Assembly (NCBI RefSeq): GCF_001426265.1
Contig: NZ_LMDG01000001.1
Span: 502,450 to 566,449 of the forward strand
Origin: Rhizobium sp. Root1220
GTDB lineage: Bacteria; Pseudomonadota; Alphaproteobacteria; Rhizobiales; Rhizobiaceae
Direction of reading: 5' to 3'
DNA: 64,000 nt
Shown: positions 46,786 to 56,381 of the stretch, piece after piece
How positions within the stretch are numbered: the stretch's first letter is position 1
Layout of the letters: each line of letters begins with the position of its first letter
Translations under genes and position numbers: made by a program
The notes under the pieces: generated by a model
What the model was told of the DNA's origin: nothing
Databases searched by the model: none
The model's input: the letters and a program-made list of their open reading frames with translations, nothing else

Positions 46786-47790
46786 ATGCTGTTCCAGCTT
46801 CAATATCTGCGCGCGATCGCGGCGCTGATGGTGGTCTATTTCCACTCCGTCCTGCAGTTTCAGAAGGTCGATGCGACGTTCGATCCGGCACGCTATACGT
46901 TCGGAGAAACAGGCGTCGACATCTTTTTCGTTCTGAGCGGCTTCGTGATGTGGCTAACCACGCAGGGGCGCACCATCTCTCCCGTCGAATTCTATCGCCG
47001 ACGTATCAAGCGCATCGTTCCGCTCTATTGGCTGGCCACACTGTTTTCGGCCACTGTGGCGTTGCTGGCGCCTTCCATCCTGAAATCCACCGTCTTCGAC
47101 ATTCCGCATTTTTTGGCATCGCTGTTTTTCCTCCCCTGGAGAAATCCAGCGGATCCCACCTTGATTGCACCGATTGTCGTTCCCGGCTGGACTCTGAACT
47201 ACGAGATGTTCTTCTACCTCGTCTTCGCTCTGTTGCTGCCGGTTCCCGAACGCTGGCGCGTTCCCGCCATGGGCGCGACCTTTGCCGTCATTCTTATCGG
47301 TTGTCATATTTTGCCGGCGACAACAGCAACCACCTTCTACGGCGAACCGATCATCCTCGAATTTCTGGCGGGCGTGATTCTCGGCTGGCTATACGCGAAT
47401 AAAATCCTTCTGCCGCGAAACCTGGCCTGGGCTGCCCTTGCACTCGGAGCGGTATTCCTGCCGTTGAACGAGGCGCTGGTGGGGCCGGCCGGGCGATTCT
47501 ACGCGTGGGGCATACCCGCCGTTTTCATCGTCTACGGTGCCGTATCGATCGATTTTTCGCGGTTGCCTCTTATCGGCTGGCTGAGCTATCTCGGCGACTG
47601 CTCCTACGCCATCTACATCACGCATGCCTTCACGCTGGCGTTTGTCAGAGTCATCAGCGGGCATTTGCCGATCGGCATACTGCACAATCCCGCTTCTTTC
47701 GTGGCCATTTGCCTCGTTCTTTCATCTGTCGGCGGGGCGGTGATACACGAGATAACGACGCCGAGGAAAAAGCCGGCCCTCGCCTCGTAG
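46786..47790 (+). CDS. Acyltransferase 3 family membrane protein
   Basis: 334 aa from the ATG at 46786 with GAGGGGAG about 10 bases upstream; longer frames lack a site. Features: LQYLRAIAALMVVYFHS with the conserved His near residue 20, GVDIFFVLSGFVM near residue 48, YRRRIKRIVPLYW near residue 72, and about ten membrane helices. It O-acetylates (or succinylates) a surface polysaccharide, presumably that of the two genes upstream. Confidence 0.88.
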   Translation: MLFQLQYLRAIAALMVVYFHSVLQFQKVDATFDPARYTFGETGVDIFFVLSGFVMWLTTQGRTISPVEFYRRRIKRIVPLYWLATLFSATVALLAPSILKSTVFDIPHFLASLFFLPWRNPADPTLIAPIVVPGWTLNYEMFFYLVFALLLPVPERWRVPAMGATFAVILIGCHILPATTATTFYGEPIILEFLAGVILGWLYANKILLPRNLAWAALALGAVFLPLNEALVGPAGRFYAWGIPAVFIVYGAVSIDFSRLPLIGWLSYLGDCSYAIYITHAFTLAFVRVISGHLPIGILHNPASFVAICLVLSSVGGAVIHEITTPRKKPALAS

Positions 47791-47919
47791 AATGAATCGG
47801 TACGGCGGGGATGCGAGTTTCGACGCCGCAAGCGGAACAAGCTTTAGAACGATCTGCCGTAAATTGGACTGATGACGAGAGCAGGCCTTCCGGCGAGCGC
47901 CGCAAAAGGGACAAGAAAC

Positions 47920-48804
47920 ATGACGAGCTACGTACTGACGGTGACCTGTAAATCGACGCGCGGGATCGTCGCGGCGATTGCGAACTATCTTGCCGACCAG
48001 GGCTGCAATATCGTCGACTCGTCGCAGTTCGACGATCTAGACACCGGCCGATTCTTCACCCGCGTCAGCTTCATTTCCGAGGAAGGCGTCAAGCTTTCCG
48101 CTCTCAAGGAGGGTTTCAAGCCGATTGCCGGGAGATTTGAGATGGAGGCGGAAATTCATGACGGCACCAGCCGCATGAAGGTCTTGCTGATGGTTTCCCG
48201 CTTCGGCCACTGTTTGAACGACCTGCTCTACCGCTGGAAGATCGGCGCGCTGCCGATCGATATCGTCGGCGTGGTTTCCAACCACTTCGAATACCAGAAG
48301 GTCGTCGTCAACCACGACATCCCTTTCCACCACATCAAGGTGACAAAGGAAAACAAGCCGCAAGCCGAGGCCCAGATCCTCGACGTGGTCGAGCAGACCG
48401 GCACCGAGCTAATCGTGCTTGCCCGCTACATGCAGGTTCTCTCTGACGCCATGTGCAGGAAGATGTCGGGTCGCATCGTCAATATCCATCATTCCTTCCT
48501 GCCGAGCTTCAAGGGTGCCAATCCCTACAAGCAGGCCTACGAGCGTGGTGTGAAGCTGATCGGCGCGACAGCGCACTATGTCACCGCCGATCTCGATGAA
48601 GGTCCGATCATCGAACAGGACACCGCCCGCATCACCCATGCCCAGAGTGCCGACGACTATGTTTCGATCGGTCGTGATGTCGAAAGCCAGGTTCTGGCGC
48701 GCGCCATCCATGCCCACATCCATCACCGTGTCTTCCTGAATGGCAACCGCACGATCGTGTTTCCCGCGAGCCCGGGCAGCTACGCGTCCGAGCGCATGGG
48801 GTAA
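47920..48804 (+). CDS. purU: Formyltetrahydrofolate deformylase
   Basis: 294 aa from the ATG at 47920, where the N-terminal ACT domain begins (YVLTVTCKSTRGIVAAIANYL). The formyltransferase-like domain follows from about residue 86. The catalytic Asn-His-Asp set is visible in VNIHHSFLPSFKGANPY, GATAHYV and DLDEGPII. It hydrolyses 10-formyl-THF to formate and THF, balancing one-carbon pools. AGGG upstream supports the start. Confidence 0.95.
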   Translation: MTSYVLTVTCKSTRGIVAAIANYLADQGCNIVDSSQFDDLDTGRFFTRVSFISEEGVKLSALKEGFKPIAGRFEMEAEIHDGTSRMKVLLMVSRFGHCLNDLLYRWKIGALPIDIVGVVSNHFEYQKVVVNHDIPFHHIKVTKENKPQAEAQILDVVEQTGTELIVLARYMQVLSDAMCRKMSGRIVNIHHSFLPSFKGANPYKQAYERGVKLIGATAHYVTADLDEGPIIEQDTARITHAQSADDYVSIGRDVESQVLARAIHAHIHHRVFLNGNRTIVFPASPGSYASERMG

Positions 48805-48923
48805 TATAGTCCCCACCTCGCAGTACTCCGTCATCGGCAGCAGTGCAGTCGTTCTGCTTGCCGGTAGCAAGGCATCGATTATCTGCTTACTCTGCGAAAT
48901 CGAATCATGCCGCGGGGGATGCC

Positions 48924-51851
48924 ATGACCGACGATACGCTTGCCGACCGTATGACGCTGCCGCGCCCGGACGTGACAGCGGCGGAAGCAGGCGACATTCT
49001 TCAGTCGCGCTACGGTCTGTCCGGAACCATCGAAGACCTCGGCAGCCAACAGGACCGCAACTACCGGGTCGATACCGGCGAGCGGCGCTATGTGCTGAAA
49101 ATCTGCCACATGGCCTACGAGACGCTGGAGCTGGAGGCGCAGAACGCCGCGATCCAGCATATCAGCGCAAAGGAGGATGCGCCGCGGGTTCCGCGCGTCG
49201 TGACGTCGACCGACGGGCAGGACATCGTCGCCGTCACGGTGCGCGACCAGACGTTTCAGGTTCGGGTGCTTGAGTATCTCGAAGGCGAGGGCCTGACCGG
49301 GCGCAAGTACCTGCCGGTAGCCTCGGTCTCGGCGCTTGGCGCCCTGTGCGCACGGCTGGCGCAGTCGCTTGCGGACTTCACCCATCCTGGCCTCGATCGC
49401 AGCCTGCAATGGGACTTGCGCCGGGCCGGGCCCGTTGCCGTTCAATTGCTTTCCGCAATCACCGACAGCGCCGCGCGCGATCGCATCGCCAAAACCATGG
49501 TCGCGGCGGTGCGCCGTATCCAGCCTTTGGCCCCATCGCTTCGCCTGCAGGCGGTGCATCATGATGTGACCGGCGACAACGTCGTCAGCCATCGCGACGC
49601 TCAGCGCCGCCTGATACCGGACGGCGTTATCGATTTCGGGGACATCATTCGCGGGTGGCTGGTCGGCGATCTGGCCGTCACCTGCGCATCGCTGCTTCAT
49701 CAGGCCGATGACGACCCCTTCTACATTCTCCCGGCCGTCGTGGCCTACCACGAGGTCTATCCCCTCCAGGAGGAGGAATTGCGAGCGCTCTGGCCGCTCA
49801 TCGTCGCACGTGCCGTCATCCTGGTGGCGAGCGGCGAGCAGCAGATTTCCATCGATCCGGAAAACGACTATGTGCGCGACAACCTCGCATTGGAGCGCCG
49901 CATATTCGATACTGCCGTGTCCGTACCCTTCGAACTTATGGAAACGGCGATCCTGCGGGCGGTTGGCCTCGAATCGGTGGCCGTCAACATGCAGGACTGG
50001 CAACCCCTGCTTCCGGATATCGATCCGGAAACCATCGCCTATGTCGATCTCGGCGTTCAAAGCCCGCATTTTGCCGCCGGCAACTGGTCACAAGCCGATA
50101 TGGACTGGCGTCTGCTTGCCCGGTCGGCTGCTGAATCCGGCACAGCAGCCACACGCTATGGCGAGTATCGATTGTCCCGCGCCGGTATTCTGAGTGCCAA
50201 GCCGTCGGCGACCCATGCGCTGCATGCCGACATTTGCGTGCCTGCGGGCAGCGCCGTTGCCGCTCCCTATGCCGGAAGGATCGATTGGAACAATCACCAC
50301 CTCGTCCTGGCCGGGGAAGGGGTCAGTCTCCACATCGACGGTCTCGATCTGTCGCTGGAGAATGGCGTCGATGTCGAGCCGGGGCAGGTCATCGGCGCCG
50401 TGTCGGGCGAGCCATCATCCCTTGGCGGGCTGAGAGTTCAGCTCTGCACGTTGCAAGGCTTTCAGCCTCCGCTCTTCAGCCCGCCGCATAAAGTGGTGGC
50501 GTGGTCGGAGCTTTGCCCATCCCCTGCCGCACTTCTCGGTGCGTCCGTCGAAGCGCCGAAGCCCGGCAGTCCGAAGGTTCTTGCCAATCGCCGCAGTCAC
50601 CTGGCCGGACCGCAGAAGAATTACTACGACACGCCGCCACAGATGGAGCGCGGCTGGAAAGAACACATGTTCGATGTCGAGGGGCGGGCCTATCTCGACA
50701 TGGTCAACAACGTCACCGTTCTCGGCCACGGTCATCCTCGCCTGGCGGAGGCGATCAGCGAGCAATGGTTGCGGCTGAATACCAATTCACGTTTTCACTA
50801 TGCGGCAATCGCCGAGTTTTCGGAGCGATTGGCTGGCCTGGCGCCGGAAGGGCTCGACACGGTTTTCCTGGTCAATAGCGGCTCCGAGGCAAACGACCTC
50901 GCGCTGCGTCTTGCCTGGGCACATACCGGCGCCCGCAACACACTCTGCCTGCTGGAGGCCTATCACGGCTGGTCGGTTGCCAGTGATGCGGTCTCGACAT
51001 CGATCGCCGACAATCCACAGGCGCTGACAACACGGCCCGAATGGGTGCACGCAGTCACATCGCCGAACACCTATCGCGGTGAGTTTCGTGGTCCGGACTC
51101 GACGGCCAGATATCTGGAAACGGTCCTGCCGGTCCTGGAAGCGATCGATTTCCGGGACGAGCGCCTTGCCGGTTTCATCGCCGAATCGGTCTACGGCAAT
51201 GCCGGAGGCATTTCGCTTCCGGATGGTTATCTTGCCGCCGTCTATGCGCAGGTGCGCGCCCGCGGCGGTGTCTGCATCGCGGACGAGGTGCAGGTCGGTT
51301 ATGGCCGGCTTGGTCACCATTTTTGGGGCTTCGAGCAGCAGGGCGTGGTGCCGGACATCATCACGGTCGCCAAGAGCATGGGCAACGGCCATCCCATCGG
51401 CGCCGTGATCACCACGAAAGCCATCGCCGAATCCCTGGAGAAGGAAGGCTATTTCTTCTCCTCCACGGGTGGCAGCCCCGTAAGTTGCGTCGCCGGACTG
51501 ACGGTCCTCGATATTCTGGCTGACGAAGGCTTGCAGGAGAACGCGCGCAGGGTCGGCGATCACCTGAAGGAGCGCCTCGCAGGGCTGGTGGAGCTCTATC
51601 CGATCGCCGGCGCGATCCACGGAATGGGCCTGTACCTGGGCCTCGAATTGGTACGCGACAGAACCACACTGGAGCCAGCAAGGGAGGAGACGTCCGCAAT
51701 CTGCGATCGCTTGCTCGACCTCGGCGTCATCATGCAGCCGACCGGCGATCACCTCAATGTGTTGAAGATCAAACCGCCGCTTTGCCTGACGGTCGAAAGC
51801 GCGGATTTCTTCGTCAGCGCGCTTGAAAAGGTACTTTCCGAGGGCTGGTAG
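48924..51851 (+). CDS. Fusion protein: APH-type kinase, M23-like domain, class III aminotransferase/phospho-lyase
   Basis: 975 aa from the ATG at 48924, preceded by GGGGGA. Domain 1 (about 25-330) is an aminoglycoside-phosphotransferase-like kinase with HHDVTGDN (D214, N219) and DFGD (D237). Domain 2 (about 425-545) resembles a degenerate M23/LytM beta-domain (VPAGSAVAAPYAGRI, GLRVQLC). Domain 3 (about 570-970) is a class III aminotransferase with VNSGSEAND, DEVQVGYGR and PLP lysine K817 in VAKSMGNGH. In animals hydroxylysine kinase and phosphohydroxylysine phospho-lyase are separate proteins of families 1 and 3. This suggests phosphorylation and then elimination of an amino alcohol. Confidence 0.85.
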   Translation: MTDDTLADRMTLPRPDVTAAEAGDILQSRYGLSGTIEDLGSQQDRNYRVDTGERRYVLKICHMAYETLELEAQNAAIQHISAKEDAPRVPRVVTSTDGQDIVAVTVRDQTFQVRVLEYLEGEGLTGRKYLPVASVSALGALCARLAQSLADFTHPGLDRSLQWDLRRAGPVAVQLLSAITDSAARDRIAKTMVAAVRRIQPLAPSLRLQAVHHDVTGDNVVSHRDAQRRLIPDGVIDFGDIIRGWLVGDLAVTCASLLHQADDDPFYILPAVVAYHEVYPLQEEELRALWPLIVARAVILVASGEQQISIDPENDYVRDNLALERRIFDTAVSVPFELMETAILRAVGLESVAVNMQDWQPLLPDIDPETIAYVDLGVQSPHFAAGNWSQADMDWRLLARSAAESGTAATRYGEYRLSRAGILSAKPSATHALHADICVPAGSAVAAPYAGRIDWNNHHLVLAGEGVSLHIDGLDLSLENGVDVEPGQVIGAVSGEPSSLGGLRVQLCTLQGFQPPLFSPPHKVVAWSELCPSPAALLGASVEAPKPGSPKVLANRRSHLAGPQKNYYDTPPQMERGWKEHMFDVEGRAYLDMVNNVTVLGHGHPRLAEAISEQWLRLNTNSRFHYAAIAEFSERLAGLAPEGLDTVFLVNSGSEANDLALRLAWAHTGARNTLCLLEAYHGWSVASDAVSTSIADNPQALTTRPEWVHAVTSPNTYRGEFRGPDSTARYLETVLPVLEAIDFRDERLAGFIAESVYGNAGGISLPDGYLAAVYAQVRARGGVCIADEVQVGYGRLGHHFWGFEQQGVVPDIITVAKSMGNGHPIGAVITTKAIAESLEKEGYFFSSTGGSPVSCVAGLTVLDILADEGLQENARRVGDHLKERLAGLVELYPIAGAIHGMGLYLGLELVRDRTTLEPAREETSAICDRLLDLGVIMQPTGDHLNVLKIKPPLCLTVESADFFVSALEKVLSEGW

Positions 51852-51893
51852 GCACCCGCACCGCCGTTAACCATTTCGGTCATTTCGAGGCCC

Positions 51894-51916
51894 GGCGCTT
51901 TTTAATCAAAAGCGCC
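51894..51916. terminator. Bidirectional terminator-like hairpin
   Basis: GGCGCTTTT (51894-51902) and AAAAGCGCC (51908-51916) form a perfect 9-bp stem with a 5-nt loop, 43 bases after the fusion gene. The T- and A-runs within the stem allow it to work on either strand. The following 280 bases up to 52196 are AT-rich and appear non-coding. Confidence 0.55.
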
Positions 51917-52196
51917 ATTGCCGGAATCAGCAGGGCTCCCTATGTCTGCTCCGGTGATTGAAGGAGCCGTTTCCGACTGTCACGCGAATTGCACAAAGTC
52001 TTGATAAAGGTCTTGCAGGCAATTCGAGTATCGTGGAATTAAATTTTCCGAATCGTCGATATTTTGACACGCTTCGGAATATGTTTCTGACGACTGCTAT
52101 GTATTATCTACAAATAGAGTAGATTACTAAAGCCAGTCATCGCCGACCCAGCAAGCTGGGCCAGAAGCAAGCACAAGGCCAAGAAAGGAACGAGAC

Positions 52197-52292
52197 ATGA
52201 CAGACATTGATATTCTCGCCGATTTCCTTGGGCGTTCCGTGCTGGGCTGTGACCGTCCGGGCGCCCTCTCCCGCCCGAACTGTCGAATGTGA
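52197..52292 (+). CDS. Possible 31-aa small ORF
   Basis: ATG at 52197 with AGGAA 7 bases upstream encodes 31 residues (begins MTDIDILADFLGRS). It lies 77 bases before the 64-aa gene and might be a leader peptide or a small protein. The good ribosome-binding site is the only support. Confidence 0.25.
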   Translation: MTDIDILADFLGRSVLGCDRPGALSRPNCRM

Positions 52293-52369
52293 CGTTCGTC
52301 CGCTTACAACGGTATCAGACAAGTCAATTCGCCATCGCCTGCGCACCTCGCGCGGCAGGAGTTCTACGC

Positions 52370-52564
52370 ATGAAAAAAGAAGTCATCGAGTATGCAGGCG
52401 TTCCGGTAGGGATCGTCATTCCGGACGAAAACCGGCTGAAGTTCATAGCCGTGAAGTTTCACGTTCATGATCTGGACGAGCAGCATTTCAGTTCGCCGGC
52501 GGAAGTGAAGCTGGCTATTCATGATCTGATGACGCGCCGGCATCCCAAGCCGATCCATGCCTGA
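52370..52564 (+). CDS. Conserved-looking small protein, hypothetical
   Basis: 64 aa from the ATG at 52370 with AGGAG 8 bases upstream. It is soluble, with alternating strand-like segments (VIEYAGVPVGIVIPDENRLKF) and a C-terminal basic tail. No family was recognised. It has its own strong terminator 43 bases downstream, which supports a real, independently expressed transcript. Confidence 0.6.
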   Translation: MKKEVIEYAGVPVGIVIPDENRLKFIAVKFHVHDLDEQHFSSPAEVKLAIHDLMTRRHPKPIHA

Positions 52565-52606
52565 AAGCATGAGGCAGCCACGGCCGAACGGCCTCCTGAA
52601 GCTTTT

Positions 52607-52644
52607 GACCGGTCCCGCCAACAGCAGGGCCGGTCTTGTTTTTT
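52607..52644 (+). terminator. Rho-independent terminator
   Basis: GACCGG-T-CCC (52607-52616) pairs with GGG-CCGGTC (52627-52635) as a 9-bp stem with one bulge, followed by TTGTTTTTT (52636-52644). It ends the transcript of the 64-aa protein. Confidence 0.85.
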
Positions 52645-52697
52645 GATCGTCCTTGCGATCCTATCGTGCGCTTCCGTTTCAATGAAGGTTCGTGCGC

Positions 52698-53693
52698 GTG
52701 CTTAACCTCCTCACCGATATCGACGGCGTGTCGATTGGCCACGCGACCGATCTGAAGCTTGGATCAGGTGTGACGGCTATTGTCTTCGATGAGCCGGCAA
52801 CAGCCTCCGGGGTGGTGCTTGGCGGCGCGCCGGGCGGACGTGACACCGCACTTCTCGATCCGTCGATGACTGTGGGTGAGGTGGATGCCCTGGTACTCTC
52901 CGGTGGCTCGGCATTCGGGCTTGATGCAGCCGGCGGCGTCCAGGCCGGCCTTCGCGAGGTTGGCCGAGGTTTCCCCGTCGGCAATGTCCGCGTTCCGATC
53001 GTGCCCCAGGCAATCCTGATGGACCTTCTGAATGGTGGCGACAAGGACTGGGGGACACATTCGCCCTACAGAGACATGGGCTATGATGCCTTCAAGGCCG
53101 CCAGGAAAGGGAAATTTGCCCTGGGCACCGTTGGCGCCGGAACAGGCGCGACGACCGCGACCTTCAAGGGCGGGTTGGGGTCCGTAAGTGCGGAGACAGA
53201 CAGCGGCCTCAGAATATCGGCCGTGGTCGCGGTCAACGCACTCGGCTCGGCGACAGTGGGCGAAGGGCCTCACTTCTGGTCAGCTCCCTTCGAGCGACAC
53301 GGCGAATACGGCGGTCTCGGACTGCCATCGCGGCCGTCGCCAAGCGACACAGCAATGCGACTGAAGGGTATGAGCACGACAGCGACCACGATCGGCGCCA
53401 TCGTGACGGATGCCGTGTTGACCAAGCAGGAGGCGCATCGCCTTGCGATCATGGCGCATGACGGGTTTGCGCGCGCGCTGTTGCCGGCGCACCTGCCGCT
53501 GGACGGCGACACCGTCTTTGCGGCCTCGACAGGAAAGAAACCGCGCAACGGAATGAGAGACTTCCTGGAGCTTTGCCACCTTGCCACACTGGTTATGGCC
53601 CGCGCGGTCGCGCGGGGCGTCTACGAGGCGACGGCACTTCCCGTCGAAGGGGCGCAGCCAGCCTGGCGCGACCGCTATCGGGATCGCATGTGA
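52698..53693 (+). CDS. P1 family peptidase (DmpA/S58 type)
   Basis: 331 aa from GTG at 52698 (AAGG 9 bases upstream); a GTG two codons earlier is the alternative. It has TDIDGVSIGHAT at the N-terminus, VLSGGSAFGLDAAGGV near residue 73 and TTIGAIVTDA, whose Thr231 aligns with the autocatalytic nucleophile Ser250 of DmpA. A conserved DGDTVFA stretch follows. The precursor cleaves itself before that Thr. Such enzymes remove N-terminal residues, including beta- or D-amino acids, from peptides and amides. No signal peptide. Confidence 0.87.
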   Translation: MLNLLTDIDGVSIGHATDLKLGSGVTAIVFDEPATASGVVLGGAPGGRDTALLDPSMTVGEVDALVLSGGSAFGLDAAGGVQAGLREVGRGFPVGNVRVPIVPQAILMDLLNGGDKDWGTHSPYRDMGYDAFKAARKGKFALGTVGAGTGATTATFKGGLGSVSAETDSGLRISAVVAVNALGSATVGEGPHFWSAPFERHGEYGGLGLPSRPSPSDTAMRLKGMSTTATTIGAIVTDAVLTKQEAHRLAIMAHDGFARALLPAHLPLDGDTVFAASTGKKPRNGMRDFLELCHLATLVMARAVARGVYEATALPVEGAQPAWRDRYRDRM

Positions 53694-53739
53694 TCGCGTA
53701 GATAGGACTGATATTGCCTGAACTGGCGGAGTCGATAGA

Positions 53740-54660
53740 ATGCAGATCCGGGCCTTGATGTACTTCGACGAGCTGGTACGCACCAACTCTATGCGCCAGG
53801 CCGCGGAAAATCTCAACGTCGCGCCGACCGCGATCAGCCGCCAGATCGAGAACCTTGAGTATCATTTCGGTGCGCCGCTGGTGGAACGCAGCGCGCGCGG
53901 CGTGAAGCTGACCGCCGCCGGCGAGCTGCTTGCCGCCCGCGCCGGCCGGACGCTGCGCGAACTTGATCATGTCGGCCAACTGATCGAGGATCTGAAGGGT
54001 CTCCAGCGTGGCCGCGTCAGCATCTATGCCAATGGCGCAACGGTCGCCAACCTGCTCGCTCCAGCGCTGGCGGAATTCAGCCTGAAATATCCGAAGCTGC
54101 GTTTCGCGGTGGCGATCACCAGTGCGCGTCAGGCTATTGAAGCCGTCAACGGCGCCGAAGCCGATATTGCCGTAACCCTGTTCGCCCCGCCAATGTCTGG
54201 AACAAAGGTCCGTCTTCGTACCGAAATTGCGTATGACCTGATCGTCTCCCCCGCTCATCCGACGGCGGGAATGACGGAGGTCGGCCTGAAGGACATCGCC
54301 GAATATTCACTGGCGCTGCCGGATCAGTCTTTCGGCTTCCGTCAAGCCTTCGATGCGCTTCTCGAAAAGGAGCGCTTGAGTTTCGAACCGGTTTTTGTCA
54401 CCAGTTCTCTGGAAATGTTGAAGGAGCTGGTATTGAGCGGCGCGGCGGCCACCCTGCTCCCGGCGCTGACGGTTCGACGCGAAATCGAGGCAGGCCAGCT
54501 TTGCGCTGTCCCGCTCACTGCAAGGAATGCGATCCGCACGCATGTCGACCTCTGCGTGGCGCCCGATCGCCAGTTGTCCTTTGCCGCAACCAAGCTTCTC
54601 GACTTCATCGAGCGGTTCATACGCGAGCGCGCCGACGGAACACGGCAACCGGCAGCATAG
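53740..54660 (+). CDS. LysR family transcriptional regulator
   Basis: 306 aa. The N-terminal HTH is in residues 5-60 (RTNSMRQAAENLNVAPTAISRQIENLE), with an inducer-binding domain from about residue 90. GGAG upstream supports the ATG. It sits between the P1 peptidase and the dipeptide-type transporter genes on the same strand and probably controls one or both. The 150-base gap downstream would hold the target promoter. Confidence 0.9.
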   Translation: MQIRALMYFDELVRTNSMRQAAENLNVAPTAISRQIENLEYHFGAPLVERSARGVKLTAAGELLAARAGRTLRELDHVGQLIEDLKGLQRGRVSIYANGATVANLLAPALAEFSLKYPKLRFAVAITSARQAIEAVNGAEADIAVTLFAPPMSGTKVRLRTEIAYDLIVSPAHPTAGMTEVGLKDIAEYSLALPDQSFGFRQAFDALLEKERLSFEPVFVTSSLEMLKELVLSGAAATLLPALTVRREIEAGQLCAVPLTARNAIRTHVDLCVAPDRQLSFAATKLLDFIERFIRERADGTRQPAA

Positions 54661-54810
54661 GGCTTGGGGCTTGCATCCGGCAGCGATTTCCGGTGTAGCT
54701 ATTTCAGCTACACGGAGCACACAAAATCAACATTGTGTGTGCACTGCCGGAATGACACTGTAATTGCAAAAGCGTCGTTGCCACGCGCGGCGGCCACACA
54801 GGGGAACATG

Positions 54811-56340
54811 ATGATCAAGGCTTCGCTCGCGCCATCCGCGCGTCTCTTTCGGCGTCTTTCCCTCGGTGCGGCCACGTCGGCCGGCCTCGTCGTCCTGAGC
54901 CTGACACCGGCGGAAGCCGCGAAGACCACGCTCAACCTCGGAATGACTGTCGAACCGACGGGCCTTGATCCGACAATCGCCGCCCCCGTCGCAATCGGTC
55001 AGGTGACATGGCAGAATGTTTTCGAGGGATTGGTCACGATCGACGAAGCCGGCAAGGTCCAGCCCCAGCTGGCAAAAAGTTGGGAAATCTCCCCGGATGG
55101 CCTGACCTATACCTTCAAGTTGCAGACGGGTGTGACATTCCACGACGGCGAGGCGTTCGATTCCGCTGCCGCAAAGTTCGCGCTCGAAAGGGCTCGCGGC
55201 ACCGATTCCGTCAACCCGCAAAAGCGCTTCTTCGCTTCCATCGCCTCGATCGATACCCCGGATCCGGAAACACTTGTCCTGCATCTCTCGGAGCCGGCTG
55301 GCAGCCTGCTTTATTGGCTGGGGTGGCCCGCCTCGGTGATGGTCGGACCGAAGAGCGCCGACACCGACAAGACAAAGCCGATCGGCACCGGCCCGTTCAA
55401 GTTTCTGAACTGGGCCAAGGGCGACAAGGTCGAGCTCGAGAAGAACACCGGCTACTGGAACAAGGACACATCGCTAAAGCTCGACAAGGTGACATTCCGG
55501 TTTATCGCCGATCCCCAGGCGCAGGCCGCGGCGCTGAAATCCGGCGATGTCGATGCGATTCCCGAATTTGCGGCACCGGAGCTGATGAGTTCCTTTGACG
55601 GCGACGAGAGATTGGCCACCAGGATCGGCAATACCGAGCTCAAGGTTGTCGCCGGCATGAACAATGCCAGGAAGCCGTTCGACGACAAGCGCGTAAGGCA
55701 GGCGCTGATGATGGCCATCGACCGCAAGACGGTTATCGACGGAGCATGGTCCAGCCTCGGCACACCGATCGGCAGCCACTATACGCCGAACGATCCCGGG
55801 TTCGTTGACCTGACCGGCACGCTGCCCTACGATCCCGCGAAAGCGAAGGCGCTGCTCGCCGAAGCCGGCTACCCGAATGGTTTCACGTTCACGATCAAGT
55901 CGCCGCAGATGGCCTACGCGCCGCGCAGTGCGCAGGTCATGCAGGCCATGCTTGCCGAAATCGGTGTGACGATGAATATCGAGCCGACAGAATTTCCCGC
56001 CAAGTGGGTGCAGAACGTCATGAAGGATCGAGACTACGAGATGACGATCGTTGCCCATGCCGAGCCGATGGATATCGATATCTATTCGCGAGATCCCTAT
56101 TACTTCAACTACAAGAATCCGGTTTTCAATGATCTGATGAAAAAGGTGCAAGCCACGTCTGACCCCGCCGAGCAGGTGAGGATCTATGGCCAAGCCCAGA
56201 AGATCCTCGCCGAGGACGTGCCGGCGCTCTATCTTTTCGTCATGCCGAAACTCGGGGTCTGGGACAGGAAGCTGAAAGGGCTTTGGGAGAACGAGCCGAT
56301 TCCCTCGAACGTGTTGACCAATACATCCTGGGAAGACTAA
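54811..56340 (+). CDS. ABC transporter substrate-binding protein, family 5 (dipeptide type)
   Basis: 509 aa from the ATG at 54811, 6 bases after AGGGG; the ATG immediately before it (54808) is also possible. The signal peptide ends after AEAA (about residue 37). Family-5 landmarks: VEPTGLDPTIAAPV, SWEISPDGLTYTFKLQTGVTFHDGEAF over residues 94-120, and KPIGTGPFKFLNW. It binds a peptide or similar ligand in the periplasm. Permeases follow, but no ATPase genes are present in the operon. Confidence 0.9.
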   Translation: MIKASLAPSARLFRRLSLGAATSAGLVVLSLTPAEAAKTTLNLGMTVEPTGLDPTIAAPVAIGQVTWQNVFEGLVTIDEAGKVQPQLAKSWEISPDGLTYTFKLQTGVTFHDGEAFDSAAAKFALERARGTDSVNPQKRFFASIASIDTPDPETLVLHLSEPAGSLLYWLGWPASVMVGPKSADTDKTKPIGTGPFKFLNWAKGDKVELEKNTGYWNKDTSLKLDKVTFRFIADPQAQAAALKSGDVDAIPEFAAPELMSSFDGDERLATRIGNTELKVVAGMNNARKPFDDKRVRQALMMAIDRKTVIDGAWSSLGTPIGSHYTPNDPGFVDLTGTLPYDPAKAKALLAEAGYPNGFTFTIKSPQMAYAPRSAQVMQAMLAEIGVTMNIEPTEFPAKWVQNVMKDRDYEMTIVAHAEPMDIDIYSRDPYYFNYKNPVFNDLMKKVQATSDPAEQVRIYGQAQKILAEDVPALYLFVMPKLGVWDRKLKGLWENEPIPSNVLTNTSWED

Positions 56341-56381
56341 GCGGCTGACTGGACGAGGCGGCGAACAGCGATGGACAAGAC

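Noticed and set aside
48797-48815. TGGGG-N9-CCCCA hairpin at the end of purU
   Set aside because: Includes the stop codon, has a 5-bp stem and lacks a T-run. Could be chance.
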